Source of the DNA: Gnetum montanum
Lineage: Eukaryota; Streptophyta; Gnetopsida; Gnetales; Gnetaceae
Reading direction: 5' to 3'
Length of the DNA stretch: 64,000 nucleotides
Assembly (NCBI GenBank): GCA_015680685.1
Contig: MNCI01011846.1
Location: 390,009 to 454,008 of the forward strand
The notes below the pieces were generated by a model. It was not told the origin of the DNA. It saw only the letters and a list, made by a program, of their open reading frames with translations, and made no database searches. This document shows positions 49,058 to 60,060 of this stretch, one piece after another; the first letter of the stretch is position 1; each line of letters opens with the position of its first letter. Made by a program: the position numbers and the translations under genes.

Positions 49058-49800
49058 CTACTTATATCTCAAAAACCTAAGTAATTGATCATCATCTTCA
49101 AATACTTGTAAATGCTTTATGTTATTTGGTATTGATGGTTGATGTTCATTCTCAATTGCTACTCCATAATTTTCTATCCTTTTCACATATAATGTTGAAG
49201 CTACCTTTGCTAAATCATAAGCTATATAATTATCTTCTCTACTTATATGTTCTATTTTGTAGTGATGAAATTGATTCAACATTGTAAAGACAAGTTGTTT
49301 ATAGGATTGTAAGAATGAGCTTTTTACCACATAATTACCTTTAATTAGTTCACAAACTAATCTTGAGTCTTCTTTTATGGTGATTACCTTGATTCCTTTT
49401 TCCAGTGCTATTTTAATTCTAATACTTAAAGCTTCATATTTAGCCTTGTTTTTAGTACAAGGGAAAGATAGATGAATTGCCTTGAATATTTTTTAAGAAT
49501 CATCTTTTACTAGAACTACTCGAACTCCTACACCTTTGGAGTTACAAGAACCATTGAAGTATACCTCCCACTTGCTCTCATCTTGAGAGTCCTCTTTTTC
49601 CAAGTTATCAACTTCTTGAAGTGTGCAAATTTTGATTTTAGAAGCTCTTGATTCAATGAATTTATTCTTTTCATTCAAAGTAATGTTTTCATTCATCAAA
49701 GGTTCACTATATATGTATATTTGATTCAGCTCCCTTTTCCAAATAGCCACATATGAGAATAATCTATTGATATGTAACCTAAGAAATTCTTACTCTAACT
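49058..49800 (-). pseudogene. Second (archaeal-type) RNase H of element Y, upstream of RT
   Basis: After GYISIDYSHMW comes a linker, then WEVYFNGSCNSKGVGVRVVL (first catalytic Asp replaced by Asn). It continues with NKAKYEALSIRIKIALEKGIKVITIKEDSRLV (decayed E and D positions) and IEHISREDNYIAYDLAKVAST. This is the pattern of the additional RNase H found in Tat-lineage elements. Here it lies between protease and RT, not after the usual RNase H. Only two or three stops interrupt it. Confidence 0.75.
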
Positions 49801-50316
49801 TCAACTTAACAAAAGACTATGTGAATCTGGGATATTTACCACTTGAATAGTTTCTCTGGTTTTTATACTAGGTTCAAAAGTGATTTCTAGTAGAACATTG
49901 GACACCTGACCCACAATTTTTACTCTACTTTTATCCACTTGAACAATCTTTTTATTGGACTGCTCAGGAGCCAAACCAAGTTTTTTCCATATAGATAATG
50001 ACATAATAGTAGAGGTAGCTCCAGAATCAACCAAACAGTTTCGAAGATATCTATTTTTTAGATTCATTGTCAAAAGGAAAGGAGGAGACTCTTTATCAGG
50101 AGTACAACTATAACTAGTTTTTGATATCTTATCAATGTTAGACACATAGCTTAATTCTGATTCTCCAAATCCCCTTTTACCCTTAACAAACTTTGAAGCT
50201 TTTCTTTGTTGATCTTCTATTAGTAATAATTGATGTATGCTAATGTTGGCCTTGACATGTTTAAGATCTTCAATTAAATAATATTCTCCATTTTCATAAA
50301 AGCCTAGTTTCTTCAT
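49801..50316 (-). pseudogene. Protease region of element Y
   Basis: A 171-codon open reading. The retropepsin active site reads CLVDSGATSTIMSLSIWKKLGL; the flap/second half includes VNVLLEITF-like and VVNIPDSHSLLLS. Preceding residues are charged and linker-like. This is one of the longest preserved frames of Y. It would be processed out of a gag-pol polyprotein. Confidence 0.75.
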
Positions 50317-50337
50317 CCATTTATTAAAAGATTGAAT

Positions 50338-50736
50338 TTAAGTACTTTTCTCTATTTGATCTTCTTTGCTTTTATTTTTTTCTATTCTACTTGGTTCAGA
50401 AGCTTTTCTCTTAGCAAATGGATCAGAAGTGACACTTGGAGGCATGGAAGTAGTTAATCTTTCCTTTGATTGTAGATTATACCCATTTTCCTCATTATTA
50501 TTACACTCTTCCTCTAACAATATATCCTTCTTAGAACTTGATAGAGAAGAGGTATCACTAGATCCATGGTTAGAAGATTTGCTTGCATAATGAACACTAG
50601 ATAGATCATTATTTGATTCAATATCAATGAAATTGGACATAGTAAGATCATTTTCATCCTCATCTTCTACTAACTTAGTATCTTGATGCTTATACCTTTT
50701 ATTTTTCTTTTCTTCCTTGACTTCAAATTCTGCCAA
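50338..50736 (-). pseudogene. Acidic/serine-rich gag-protease linker of element Y
   Basis: 132 codons rich in Glu, Asp, Ser and Lys (KEEKKNKRYKHQD, SSDTSSLSSSKKD). It lies between capsid and protease in the same direction. No zinc knuckle is seen. Probably the nucleocapsid-side part of gag-pol. Confidence 0.55.
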
Positions 50737-50779
50737 AGATTTTTCTAGTTTTCACTACTTTGTTGGATAAGTCTTTCAC

Positions 50780-51490
50780 TATTCCCTTTTAGATTCTTTG
50801 CTTTCTAACTCTTGCTTTATCTTAATATGACATGGACTTGATAATGCTTTAAGTTGAGCAAAAGCTTGCATAGGAATCATCATTTTCTCTTTTTTTTTGA
50901 CTTGTGATATTTTCTTCATGATTGAAGTTCAATTGTTTTTCTAATTGTATAGCTTCACTAAAGTAGTCATGCAATGCTAGCAAGTTTGGAGTTCTCCTTA
51001 ACCAAATTGAAATATTGGGATTCATAGCCTTAAGATAAGTATCTCTAAGCATTTCATTTGATGGTCTATACTATCTTTGAAAGGGCTCACAAATTTTTTG
51101 AAACTTAATGTTTAAATCTCTAATTAACCCTTTAACTCCTCACTTAGCTTGTACTAGCCCATAGTACAATCATTGTTGATCTAATTAATTGCCAAACTGG
51201 GTCAAGAAAAGACTTTTCATATCATCCCAACTTATGATATTATTTCTTGGAAAGTTTGAATATCAAATTTAAGCCATATCCTTTAAATTTGCCACAAAAA
51301 ATCTACAAGCTTGATCTTGATGTTGAACATTTGCATGATCCAAAGGTAACTCAAATAAGTGGATGTATTCTTTAGCCAAGTAAGCTTTTCCAAGAATAAA
51401 AGGCTCAAGAAAATATTTGTAAACTACCTTAGGAATATCATTGTAGTTTTGAAATCCTAATGGTGTAACTCTTTGCCAAGGATTTGCCAT
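50780..51490 (-). pseudogene. gag capsid of element Y (broken)
   Basis: MANPWQRVTPLGFQNYNDIP begins the reading at 51490. Capsid motifs are QACRFFVANLKDMA, ISWDDMKSLFLTQFGN, DLNIKFQKICEPFQR, LRDTYLKAMNPNISIWLR and ALHDYFSEAIQLEKQLN. Four or five stops, mostly at TAG/TAA in place of Gln or Trp codons. Confidence 0.7.
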
Positions 51491-51499
51491 CCTATTAAA

Positions 51500-51830
51500 A
51501 TTCCTTTTAATTATTAAACTTTTATGTTTCTTTGACTTTCTCTTGTAGACTAATAAACCAGATAGAAGGGGTGATTTCTTTATTCTTCTGGTCTTTACTT
51601 CACTACTTGTCCCAAACTCAAGAACCTTCTTTTTTTCTTCCTTTGATGAGTAATCAATCTTATAATCAAGAATTTCTTTGAAACCTTTGAAATCTTCTAT
51701 TGTTAGTCTGTTTGATCATGAACCCAAAATAGTATGTAATTTTAAAGCCCTCCTAGTGACAAAAGAGATATTGGTGTGCTAAGAATATTGATCTCTTTGA
51801 ATGTAATGAACTCAAAAAATAATGTTCTTG
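51500..51830. other. 5' leader of element Y
   Basis: Between primer site and gag; no gene seen. Confidence 0.4.
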
Positions 51831-51847
51831 CCCTCCTTCTAGCATCA
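51831..51847 (-). other. Candidate primer binding site of element Y
   Basis: The minus strand reads TGATGCTAGAAGGAGGG, seven bases after the end of LTR X2. It fits a TGGCGCTAGAAGGAGGG-type site with two transitions. The tRNA is not assigned. Confidence 0.45.
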
Positions 51848-51854
51848 AAAGAAC

Positions 51855-54679
51855 TGTTGGTGTTCATTTGGGACTGCAAATGTTTGGGGCCTCCAGTCTT
51901 GCAACCTTGGAAGCCACGGGATGCAAAGGCATTCTTCAAATGTGGTTTAGGTGCTTGCTGGTCTTTGGCAACACCAAGACCTAGATAATTTCAAATAGAA
52001 CTAGTGGTTATAAAATGAATTAAACATGAGTATGTGTTTGCTATTGTGAAGGTTGAAATGGTTAGGTTTGTGTATGAAATTGTAACTGGCATTTGTAAAA
52101 GAAATTTAGCAAACCTTGTCAAACATTGTGAGTTATTAAAAATTCCTATTTTGTTAAGTCACGTAGTCTATATAGTCCCCATAGTACATTACTTGTAACA
52201 AATAAAATTTCACAAAAATGTTTGAACATAATTTTTCCAATCTACTTCTATTTTCCCTTATATAGAAAATTCCACAAGAAAACTAGAAATAGAGTAAGAT
52301 TCAATGAATTTTGAAAAAATAAAGAAAAGAAAGCAAACTTGCGTGGGATCTCAAACATTTAAGCCAGATAAATTAACATTTTGTAATAAAGCTATTCTAA
52401 TTCAATCTATTATGAATTGTCCAAACCCTTTGAGTTGAACAAGGAATTTCACAAAAGACACTCTATATAACTATCAAAACACTTTGTAAATGACAAATTA
52501 TAAGCTTCTATTTGGCTAGTTAATGTTGGTCAATAATTGCAAACAATAGAACTTCTAGAAAAAATTGACAATTTCAAGATTGCAATATTAAGATAATAAC
52601 CTTTCAAAATAAAGATGCTATTTCAGTCATCTCAAAGTATCAAATATTTTCTAAATTCCCTGAACTCAAATAGGAAATTTCTAGAAGACATTACTATTGA
52701 ATTGCTCAAAATTCTTTTCTACAATGTAAGATCTTATTTGAAAAACCTTAATAGAAGTCTAATATTGTGCCAAAAAAAAAGCTATAAAGGCCTAGAAAAG
52801 TCTCAAAATTAAGTGCCAACCATGATACTATCTAAACCATTAGCTAAGTAACTAAAACAAAATGGGAAGAAATGAAATCACAAGATTAAATCAAAGTAGC
52901 TGAATTGATGTCTTCAACAAGCCATGCTTTACTAGAAATCTTCAATAGTCTTCAAAGTTTCTTCTACCCAATCCTCCCTCTTTGCTCTACCTTTGAAGGC
53001 CATTTTATAGTGACCTTAGGGTAGTTACAATCATCATGAAAAGTTAAGGATGTTACAAATATCTAGGGGATTAATTTATAATCACCCTAGGAAGTTATAA
53101 CTTCTTTAGAAAATCAAGGTAAAGTTGGCAAGTGTTCTCCCAAATAATATTCTTCTTCTCAAAAGATAATTTTTAAATTATCATTATTTTTATAGAATAA
53201 GAAACCTAAAATTATAACTTTACATTTGTATCAATATATGTATTTTTTATACTATGTTCTTAGCCTAGTATTATTTAATTACAATTTACATGATGATTCA
53301 TGTTTATTCCAAGCATGTGGTGTGAATAAGGGTTTGTGTAGCATAGGGATGAAGGTTCATTTTTCCAACACGTTGCTCTTCCCATGTCCTCCATTTATTT
53401 TTTCTTGGACAATCACTACAAGAACTCATTGCCATTGGAAATCTATGACCATGCTTCCATTTGTGTTGAGTGCTAGATAAAAATTTTTTCTCACCTTGTT
53501 TTGCCTTGTGGATGTTGTTTAGTGAGAGGATGGTGGCTTGCGCTTGAAGTCCTTGAATCTAATGCTGATGATGCCCATCCCATATGTGGCATAAATGCAA
53601 ATGAGCTACCCAGCTACATCACTAACACCTAAGGAATTGACTTTGTTGAGGGTTTTTTGTTTATTCCATCTCTAGGATCAGATCTAACATCATCATGGCA
53701 GCAACGACCCTCCAAACCCTAGTTGTGGTTGATTGTTGTGGGAAAAAAATACTCTTCATTAATCTATAATCACTGAAATAGAGATTCATTATGGTTGTTA
53801 TTGTTTGCTTCCCTAAGGCGCTACTCATCTTGGAATTCCTTTTTCCTTCCAGCTATGCTACAATTTTATAGCCACCTCATTAGTATTATTTTATCCCATT
53901 TTTCTTTTACTTAGATCTAGGGATTAAATATAAACATAGAAAATTGATTTCTCAAAGCTTTTTCTTCTTAAGCTGCAGGGCTTGTGCATAGTTTTAACCA
54001 AATACTAGGGTCTTGAATCTTTTTATTTTTATATATATTTATCTTTACTTTAATCATACCGATTTGGCCTTTTCCTCATGGCTATCATTATTACCTAAGC
54101 AACCTTGCTAATTGTGGTAATAATTTGTCATCTAGTGAATAGACAATCTTGAGTGGAAGAATCTTCAACATTATCTCTATTACTTGAAGGCTAGAATATT
54201 TTCAAAATGCTAAAATATCACTGACATTTTTTAGGTTTGTGTAGAATCATCCTATATAGGGAATAAAATGGCCTCTACATCTCACTGATTTGATGATGTT
54301 TACTAACATTCTATAGATGTGAATTCTAGTGTGGAGTCCCATAACATTTACATAGGAGAACTACAAATTTTACAACCTTTGGCTTGTCATTAAGCTCTCA
54401 TAAATTCCATAATATATACCTTTGGTTTTATGCCTTGAAATTATGGACATTTATGCCTAAAATGTGCAATATTGAAGGTACTTTTCATTCATTTTCCCTT
54501 CTTCAACATTCATGATTAGATCATGCTTCATATTATTGCCCTTTTTAATGAAATAATCTAACTTGTTGTATGTTAGTATGTTATCTTTGAATCACTAGTA
54601 AAAATTAAATTGGGTAATTTAATATTCATCATGATCTTAAAAGAACATTGCTCTATCAAATGGTATAAATGTGACAACA
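51855..54679 (-). repeat. LTR X2, 5' LTR of element Y
   Basis: 2825 bp, TGTTGG...GACAACA. It is the best complete copy for comparison with X1, X3 and X4. The part at 53300-53720 is somewhat GC-richer. The TATA box is at 53001-53010. Confidence 0.8.
53001..53010 (-). promoter_or_regulatory. TATA box of LTR X2
   Basis: CTATAAAATG on the minus strand, conserved in position with X1, X3 and X4. It would drive transcription of element Y. Confidence 0.55.
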
Positions 54680-54684
54680 CATAC

Positions 54685-55618
54685 ACTCGATACATTTCTT
54701 GCTTCATCAAATTAAGCACCATTGTTAAAATTCAAAGGTCTACCAAGAATTACATTAGCACAATCAACTAGAAGCACATCACATTTCATAACATCATGAA
54801 AACTCATAATTTTAAATTTCAAAATACATTGTTCTTTCATATCTTGAGAGTAATGTCTAGATAACCAATGTGCCTTGTAGGATCTCGGATGAGGATTAGT
54901 TATTAAACCTAATCTAGAAGCTATCCCAAAGGAAATAACATTTTTTTGGGCTCCTAGTTAATTAAAATATGAATCCATTCCCTTCTAAGTAAACATATAT
55001 TCCTAATATGAAATAACAAGTTTTTAGCAGGATGGTCTTCTCTGTTCACATTCCTCATGAATGTACAACAATTTAATTTTGAAACTTTCTCAATCTTAGG
55101 AGCATTAGGATTACCTCTTTGAAGAGCTTGCCTAGATGTCTCCTTCACCTCCATGGTTTGGCTACCTTGAAAAGTAAACATTCTGAGTACTTGTGTCCCC
55201 ATTCTTCATACTTTAAGCACTAAATCTTGGATGAGTTGCTGCCTTGAACCTTTTCTTGCTTATCTTGGTCCTTCTTGGCTTTCCCCTTCCCATCATATTT
55301 TTTATCCTCTTGTCATGGCTATCATTTTTGTCTTTAGATTTGAACTTTGATCCTTTCTTAGATTTGGATCCCTTATTCTTTTCCTTGGAAACTTATTTGT
55401 CCATGTTCCCAAATATGCTTAGCTTCTTTTCTATCTTAAGTGCAAAATCATAAATCTCATGAAGAGTTTGAGGCTCATAGAATGATAACTCTTCTAGATA
55501 TGTCATTTTGGGACCTCCTATAAAGATTGAAGCCTATTCATACTCCTCCTTGCTCACCTTAGTTTAATGAAATAGATTACAAAATTTGATGTAGAAATCC
55601 TTGAAATCTTTATTACAT
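54685..55618 (-). pseudogene. gag tail and protease of element Z (broken)
   Basis: Gag end: SKEEYE.ASIFIGG, LSFYEPQTLHEIYDFALKIEKKL, then a Lys/Ser-rich stretch (KGSKSKKGSKFKSKDKN) before a decayed knuckle. Protease half: ASRLGLITNPHPRSYKAHWLS, MKEQCILKFKI, CDVLLVDCANVILGRPLNF. These are the chromovirus pattern that continues into the RT at 39345 once element Y is removed. The TATA-less right edge is cut by element D's LTR. Confidence 0.7.
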
Positions 55619-56487
55619 TGTAATAAGTCACATTTTCTTAGGTTACATCGACAAAGCCTTGTTGATGTGGTCACATCAATGTGGGATTTGATGCATTGAT
55701 GTGGCCTCATCGATGTAGTGTCTATTTTCACCTATAAATACATGCTCACCCAACATGTTTATGACATCTTTTGTCAAAGTTATAGTGGAGCTATTGTAGT
55801 TTTCTTGCTTGAAAGTTAGAATACTTTCTAAGTACTCACAGTAAGAGTTAAAGAGTGTATGGATGTTTATTCAAGCATTGTTGTACTTGAGCACAACAGT
55901 GTGTGTAGAAATAATGTTAAGATTTCTGATAAACCTTATAGCACTTTGAAATAGATTAATTGTTTATTTATGCATTTAATGTTTAGTGCAATTTCCTTTA
56001 ATGCTTTAAGTAGTTAACCTAAATTAAGCTAGATTAAATAGTGATTAGTTAAGCACATAAGTATGACCACTTTGAGCATATGTTTGAAGCTTGGTAATCC
56101 TAGGAACGCTTAATGTTTGGTCACCCAATAGTGTTAAACGTGTTTAGGATGTATATAGCAAGTGGGAACAGATGCTTATGTTAGGATTAGTTAAGTGTAG
56201 ATAGCTAAATTAAATTAGAAATTTGATTATTTTATTCATTACTCTTTATTCTAAAGTGACTTAAAACATAAAATATAAAAATGATAAAAATCATATGCCT
56301 CAGTTGCACTTAATCACACCTTTGCATTTCACAAGTGTAATTGGAAAGACAACAATCGTAACCGTTAGTTTCACTTCCTAGAGACCAGTGCACTTAGAAG
56401 GCTATAAGTCTATGGAATTTGATCAGATCACGCATGAATGCTTAGTGATTCATATGGTTGGGTGTAGGGTCTATTCGCTGCTCATCA
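55619..56487 (+). repeat. 5' LTR of element D
   Basis: It ends CTCATCA one base before the primer site. The start, TGTAATAAG at 55619, is inferred from where the Z gag reading stops. The part at 55650-55715 holds CATCGATG/CATCAATG-type motifs; CTATAAATA (55733-55741) is a likely TATA box. 55800-56150 aligns with element B's LTR. 56165-56487, reverse-complemented, aligns with C's LTR, as expected for opposite orientations. Confidence 0.65.
55733..55741 (+). promoter_or_regulatory. TATA box of element D's LTR
   Basis: CTATAAATA lies just downstream of the palindromic motif cluster, in the same place as TTATTTATAG-type sequences of the A and C LTRs on the minus strand. Confidence 0.5.
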
Positions 56488-56488
56488 T

Positions 56489-56506
56489 TAGTGCCAGTGC
56501 TAGGGA
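56489..56506 (+). other. Primer binding site of element D
   Basis: TAGTGCCAGTGCTAGGGA matches 12 of 18 bases of the Athila/Tat site TGGCGCCGTTGCCGGGGA. Five of the six differences are C-to-T or G-to-A. It is one base from the LTR end. Confidence 0.65.
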
Positions 56507-56650
56507 CTTGTAGTTTGAGACGTGCACTATCTAGAACTTAGTGAATCTTGTTTAAGATTGTTGGAATGAACCCTAAGATCACAATAATTCAAAAAAATAA
56601 TAATAAGTATAATTATAATTTAAGCACACTAAATTTTTATTTAATCTAAA

Positions 56651-59155
56651 ATGTCTTCTTCTTACAGGCATGATGAGTCAAAACCTTCAGTGCCCCAAGA
56701 ATTCAAAGTGATGTACACTCATCCAAATGAGTTTGTACTTGATTTTGCCTTCATCTTACATTAGGATGAACAAGTGCAGTGAGATATGGAGGATAATGTT
56801 GTGTTTCCTTCCAACTGATCTGTTCCTGGGATGCTGGTCCAAACTCTTAAGAGGTTGGGCATTTAGGATCTCCATGATGAATATGTTGTGTAGGACCATG
56901 ACTATTGGGACTACCATCCCACCGAAACAAAATGCAAACAACATTGGCACTAGGAGAATCACCTTGAAGCTACAAAGGGGAAATGGTTGACTAACCCCTT
57001 ATTCCTACTAAACCAAATTGACAAGGAGGATCCTCCGTCTAGGGGTTCTCAACATGAATATTCTCCACTCCTTGACTCTGGTGAAGGGGGGCTTGAATGC
57101 ACACTTACACTTCACTATTAACACTCCACGTTTAGGCAAAAGTAAAAGTTAAGGTAGGGGCTCGGGCAAGCATCATGATGATGATAAACCTAATGATCAT
57201 GGTTGTGATAAATAGAGAGGAGGTGGTAAACACCATGGTGGTGGTAGTCCTCCTTCCTCTTTGTCCTCTTCATATGTATCTTCTTCTTCCTCCTCTGAAT
57301 CTAATCAACACTACAAAGGAAGAAACTATGATGGAGGTGAGCGACGGGACAATGATCATAAGCCTTGCAATGAATGAAGGGGTAATAGAGAACATCATAA
57401 GCATCATCAAAACATGATGAACCTTTGCTAGTAACTCAAAGCATGTTGAACATTATAGAGGCAGTCAGAATTCCAACCAAGCATGTGAAAGATAGTAGAA
57501 TCAAGAGGTTAGATATGAAAAATATCCTTAGATTTGAGGGGGATATAACTTAGATTGATAGATCCATCTTCGAGCCTTTCAGAATGCCTATGCCTTGTAG
57601 AACATAAAAAATGATTTGTAGAAACTTAAGCTATTTCCTAGGATACTTATAAAAGAAGCAAAAAGTTGGTACCACTTCTTAGAGCCAGAATCAATTCACA
57701 AATAGAATAGGATGCTTGAGCTATTTAATGAAAAATATCAAATGTACTTCAAAGTGTCTAATTTGAGAAAGCAAATCCAAGGCTAGTGAGAAGAAATACA
57801 TGAATCCTTAGATGCAACCATGGATAGGTATTACTCTCTCTTGCATAGATGTCCTAGCCATGGTTATTTTCAATGGGAGCAGGTTCACCATATCATAGAT
57901 GGGGTTCAATTAGAAATGAGGAGAACTATTAGGGTCTATGCCCATGGTAGACTATCAGAACTAAGAGTCCATTAAATTCAAAGGCTAATTGAGTAGGTTG
58001 AAGAGAAGAAGGTGAGTTAAGAAAATGGAAAAGTGTTGAGAAGTATAACCAGAATCCTTGCATCAGAAAAAGAAAGGTTCAATTCTATGACAGTGAGGGG
58101 GAGAAGCCACTTGATGAAGTGGTGTAGTGAAAAACCTTTCCAATTCAAATATCTGTGTCTAAAATTTCTACTAAGGTTGAAAAAATGTGGAAATATTTGG
58201 ACAAAAAATTTCAAACTGCTTTGAAAATTATAGAAGAATCAAAAGAGCAAGGTCATGATCATGACCACAGGAGAAGAAAGAAAGCTGAATGTGCCTACCA
58301 AAGGGGTAAGGGTAAAGTTGCTGCAGTAGAAGAAGTTGTGGAGTTAGAATCAGATGATGATGGTGAGTGTGAAATTTGCCAATATGAACATCCATAAGGA
58401 TGTTATCCTATTATGTCATACTTATAGGAATTTGGGGTGTATGCTTTGAATCCTAGACCAGTATAAAGGCATGCACCTAGAAGGTTGTCTTATCCTCAAG
58501 GTAACCCAAGGCAATTCCACCAGCAACAATAAGCTTATTATCCAAGTAGAGCTCCACCACAACTATACAAGTAATACCATTAATGGTAGCATCCATAGTC
58601 GTAGAAGATGCCACCACCAAGGTAGCAGTATCCTATAGGTAGCCATATGCGCATGGGTACTATGTTCAGTAATCCATAACTTCATGTGACTCTTCTGGTC
58701 ACACTTCTTTTTAGAATTACCACCACCCTCCAAAGTACTACAGAACTCATTCTCCATCTCCTATGGGGAAATTCCCATATCCTTATCATCCTCTTCATCC
58801 TTCAACAAATGTTTCTCCACCCTTAAATGCAATTACCACATGCTTCATCCATGTAGGGTGAAATTCCTGCATAGCCACAAGAATGTAATGCTACAAGGGC
58901 TATTAACTTACAATTGATTCCTAAATTGGATGGTTCAGAACCTAGGTCCTATAAAAGATCATTCTTTCAAACCAATAGCCCTACAAAGCCCTCTCCAACT
59001 TATGTAGTTGGTCACCCTATTTCTCATTCATCCTTTGCATCCATTCCTTTTGAGAGCCCTTCAAACCAAATGCCTCCCAAGATCTACATAGTCATGTTAA
59101 CCCATGCTGTATCTTATTGGACCAAGGCTAGTAACCTTCCTAGGAAAAAGGGATG
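56651..59155 (+). pseudogene. gag of element D (broken)
   Basis: The start ATG is at 56651 (MSSSYRHDESKPS). The N-terminal part reads PNEFVLDFAFILH and WDYHPTE. A Gly/His/Ser-rich linker is at 57150-57400. The capsid domain is at about 57470-58000: RFEGDIT, LKLFPRILIKEAKSWYHFLEPESI, RMLELFNEKYQ, LRKQIQ, RYYSLLHRCPSHG and HHIIDGV. A Lys/Glu-rich coiled segment is at 58155-58397, then a Tyr/Pro/Gln-rich tail. Stops are nearly all TAG/TGA. It aligns motif by motif with element A's gag. Confidence 0.75.
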
Positions 59156-59159
59156 ATCT

Positions 59160-60060
59160 TGGCAATCCTTTCATCTACTTGCAGATTGTTAAAAATAAGC
59201 CATGCAAGGATTTTCTTAATTTAGGTTTTGGTGTTAACTTGATTTTTCAGGAAATGTACAATGCCTAGAACTTGCCTCCTCTCAAGAAGAGCAACGTCTA
59301 TTTAGAATTGGCAGATCACTCCATCACTATTCCCTTGGGATTAGTGGAAGACATTATGACCACTGTCTATGGGTGATCATATCCTATCGATTTCCTATTG
59401 ATCAAGGTTGAAAATTGTAAGGGGGACTTCCTAATCATTATGGGAAGGAATTGGTTGAGCACTATTGATGCACAAATGGACATTAGAGATATTTCCCTGG
59501 AGATTTCCAAGAGAAATGCATTTAGAAAGATTGAGAAGAAGAGAGTTCCATGTATAACATACAACAATACTAGGTATAACTATGTGTAGAAACTCTAGTA
59601 TATCAAAAGCACATCAATTAAGCCATGTAGATAGTGTGTAGATGAGTTTGAAATTCAAAAGTGCATGCATGTAGTAGCCACAAAATAGGAGGACACCCAA
59701 TGGTTAACAATTGATTTTGAAATCAACACACTTTGCATGGAACCTACTAAAAGCCTAACTTATGCCTATGTTGAAAGCATGGATGAACTAGAGCAGGTTC
59801 ATCACCAACTCTCTGATGATGAACCTAATTATACTAATTGGGGAGAGTTGCAAATTGTTAACAATTTTAAACAAGAGCCCTTAGATTTGAAAACTCTACC
59901 TACTAGGATGGAATAAGAATTTTTGAAAAATGGAAAGTTGGTAATAATCAATTCCAACCTTGCTCCTAAGTAGAAAAGGATGCTTTTGAAGGTGGTCAAC
60001 AAATGGCAAATACCCTTTGCTTGGTCATATCTTGAACTCATAGGGATTGATCCTTAGATA
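59160..60060 (+). pseudogene. Protease region and linker of element D (broken)
   Basis: LNLGFGVNLIFQEMY replaces the active-site stretch (expected DLGA/DSGA, here decayed to NLGF). LPPLKKSNVYLELADHSI, GLVEDIMTTVYG and DFLIIMGRNWLSTIDAQMDI follow (59398-59589 open). A linker then leads to LAPK.KRMLLKVVNKWQIPFAWSY just before RT. Confidence 0.7.

Larger units (their letters stand above)
39351..54679 (-). mobile_element. Element Y: Tat-like Ty3/gypsy with ~2.8 kb LTRs
   Basis: Two direct LTRs, X1 (39351-42046) and X2 (51855-54679), flank a minus-strand coding region with a polypurine tract at X1 and a candidate primer site at X2. In transcription order the domains are gag, linker, protease, a second RNase H, RT, RNase H, integrase (split by solo LTR X3) and a 118-codon ORF. 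Y lies between protease and RT of element Z. Flanking 5-mers are GATAG (left) and CATAC (right), not a clean target duplication. The length without X3 is about 12.4 kb. Confidence 0.75.
36460..55618 (-). mobile_element. Element Z: chromovirus (Reina/CRM-like), split by element Y
   Basis: The RT-to-integrase half is at 36580-39345 and the gag-protease half at 54685-55618, both on the minus strand. Joining them around Y gives a normal gag-PR-RT-RH-INT order. The gag side is again cut at about 55618 by element D. Z is therefore the oldest layer in this region. Confidence 0.7.

Noticed and set aside
39346-54684. Target duplication for element Y (GATAG left, CATAC right)
   Set aside because: Only three of five bases agree and the differences are transversions, so I do not claim it as a duplication. 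The element call rests on LTRs, polypurine tract and the split host element.
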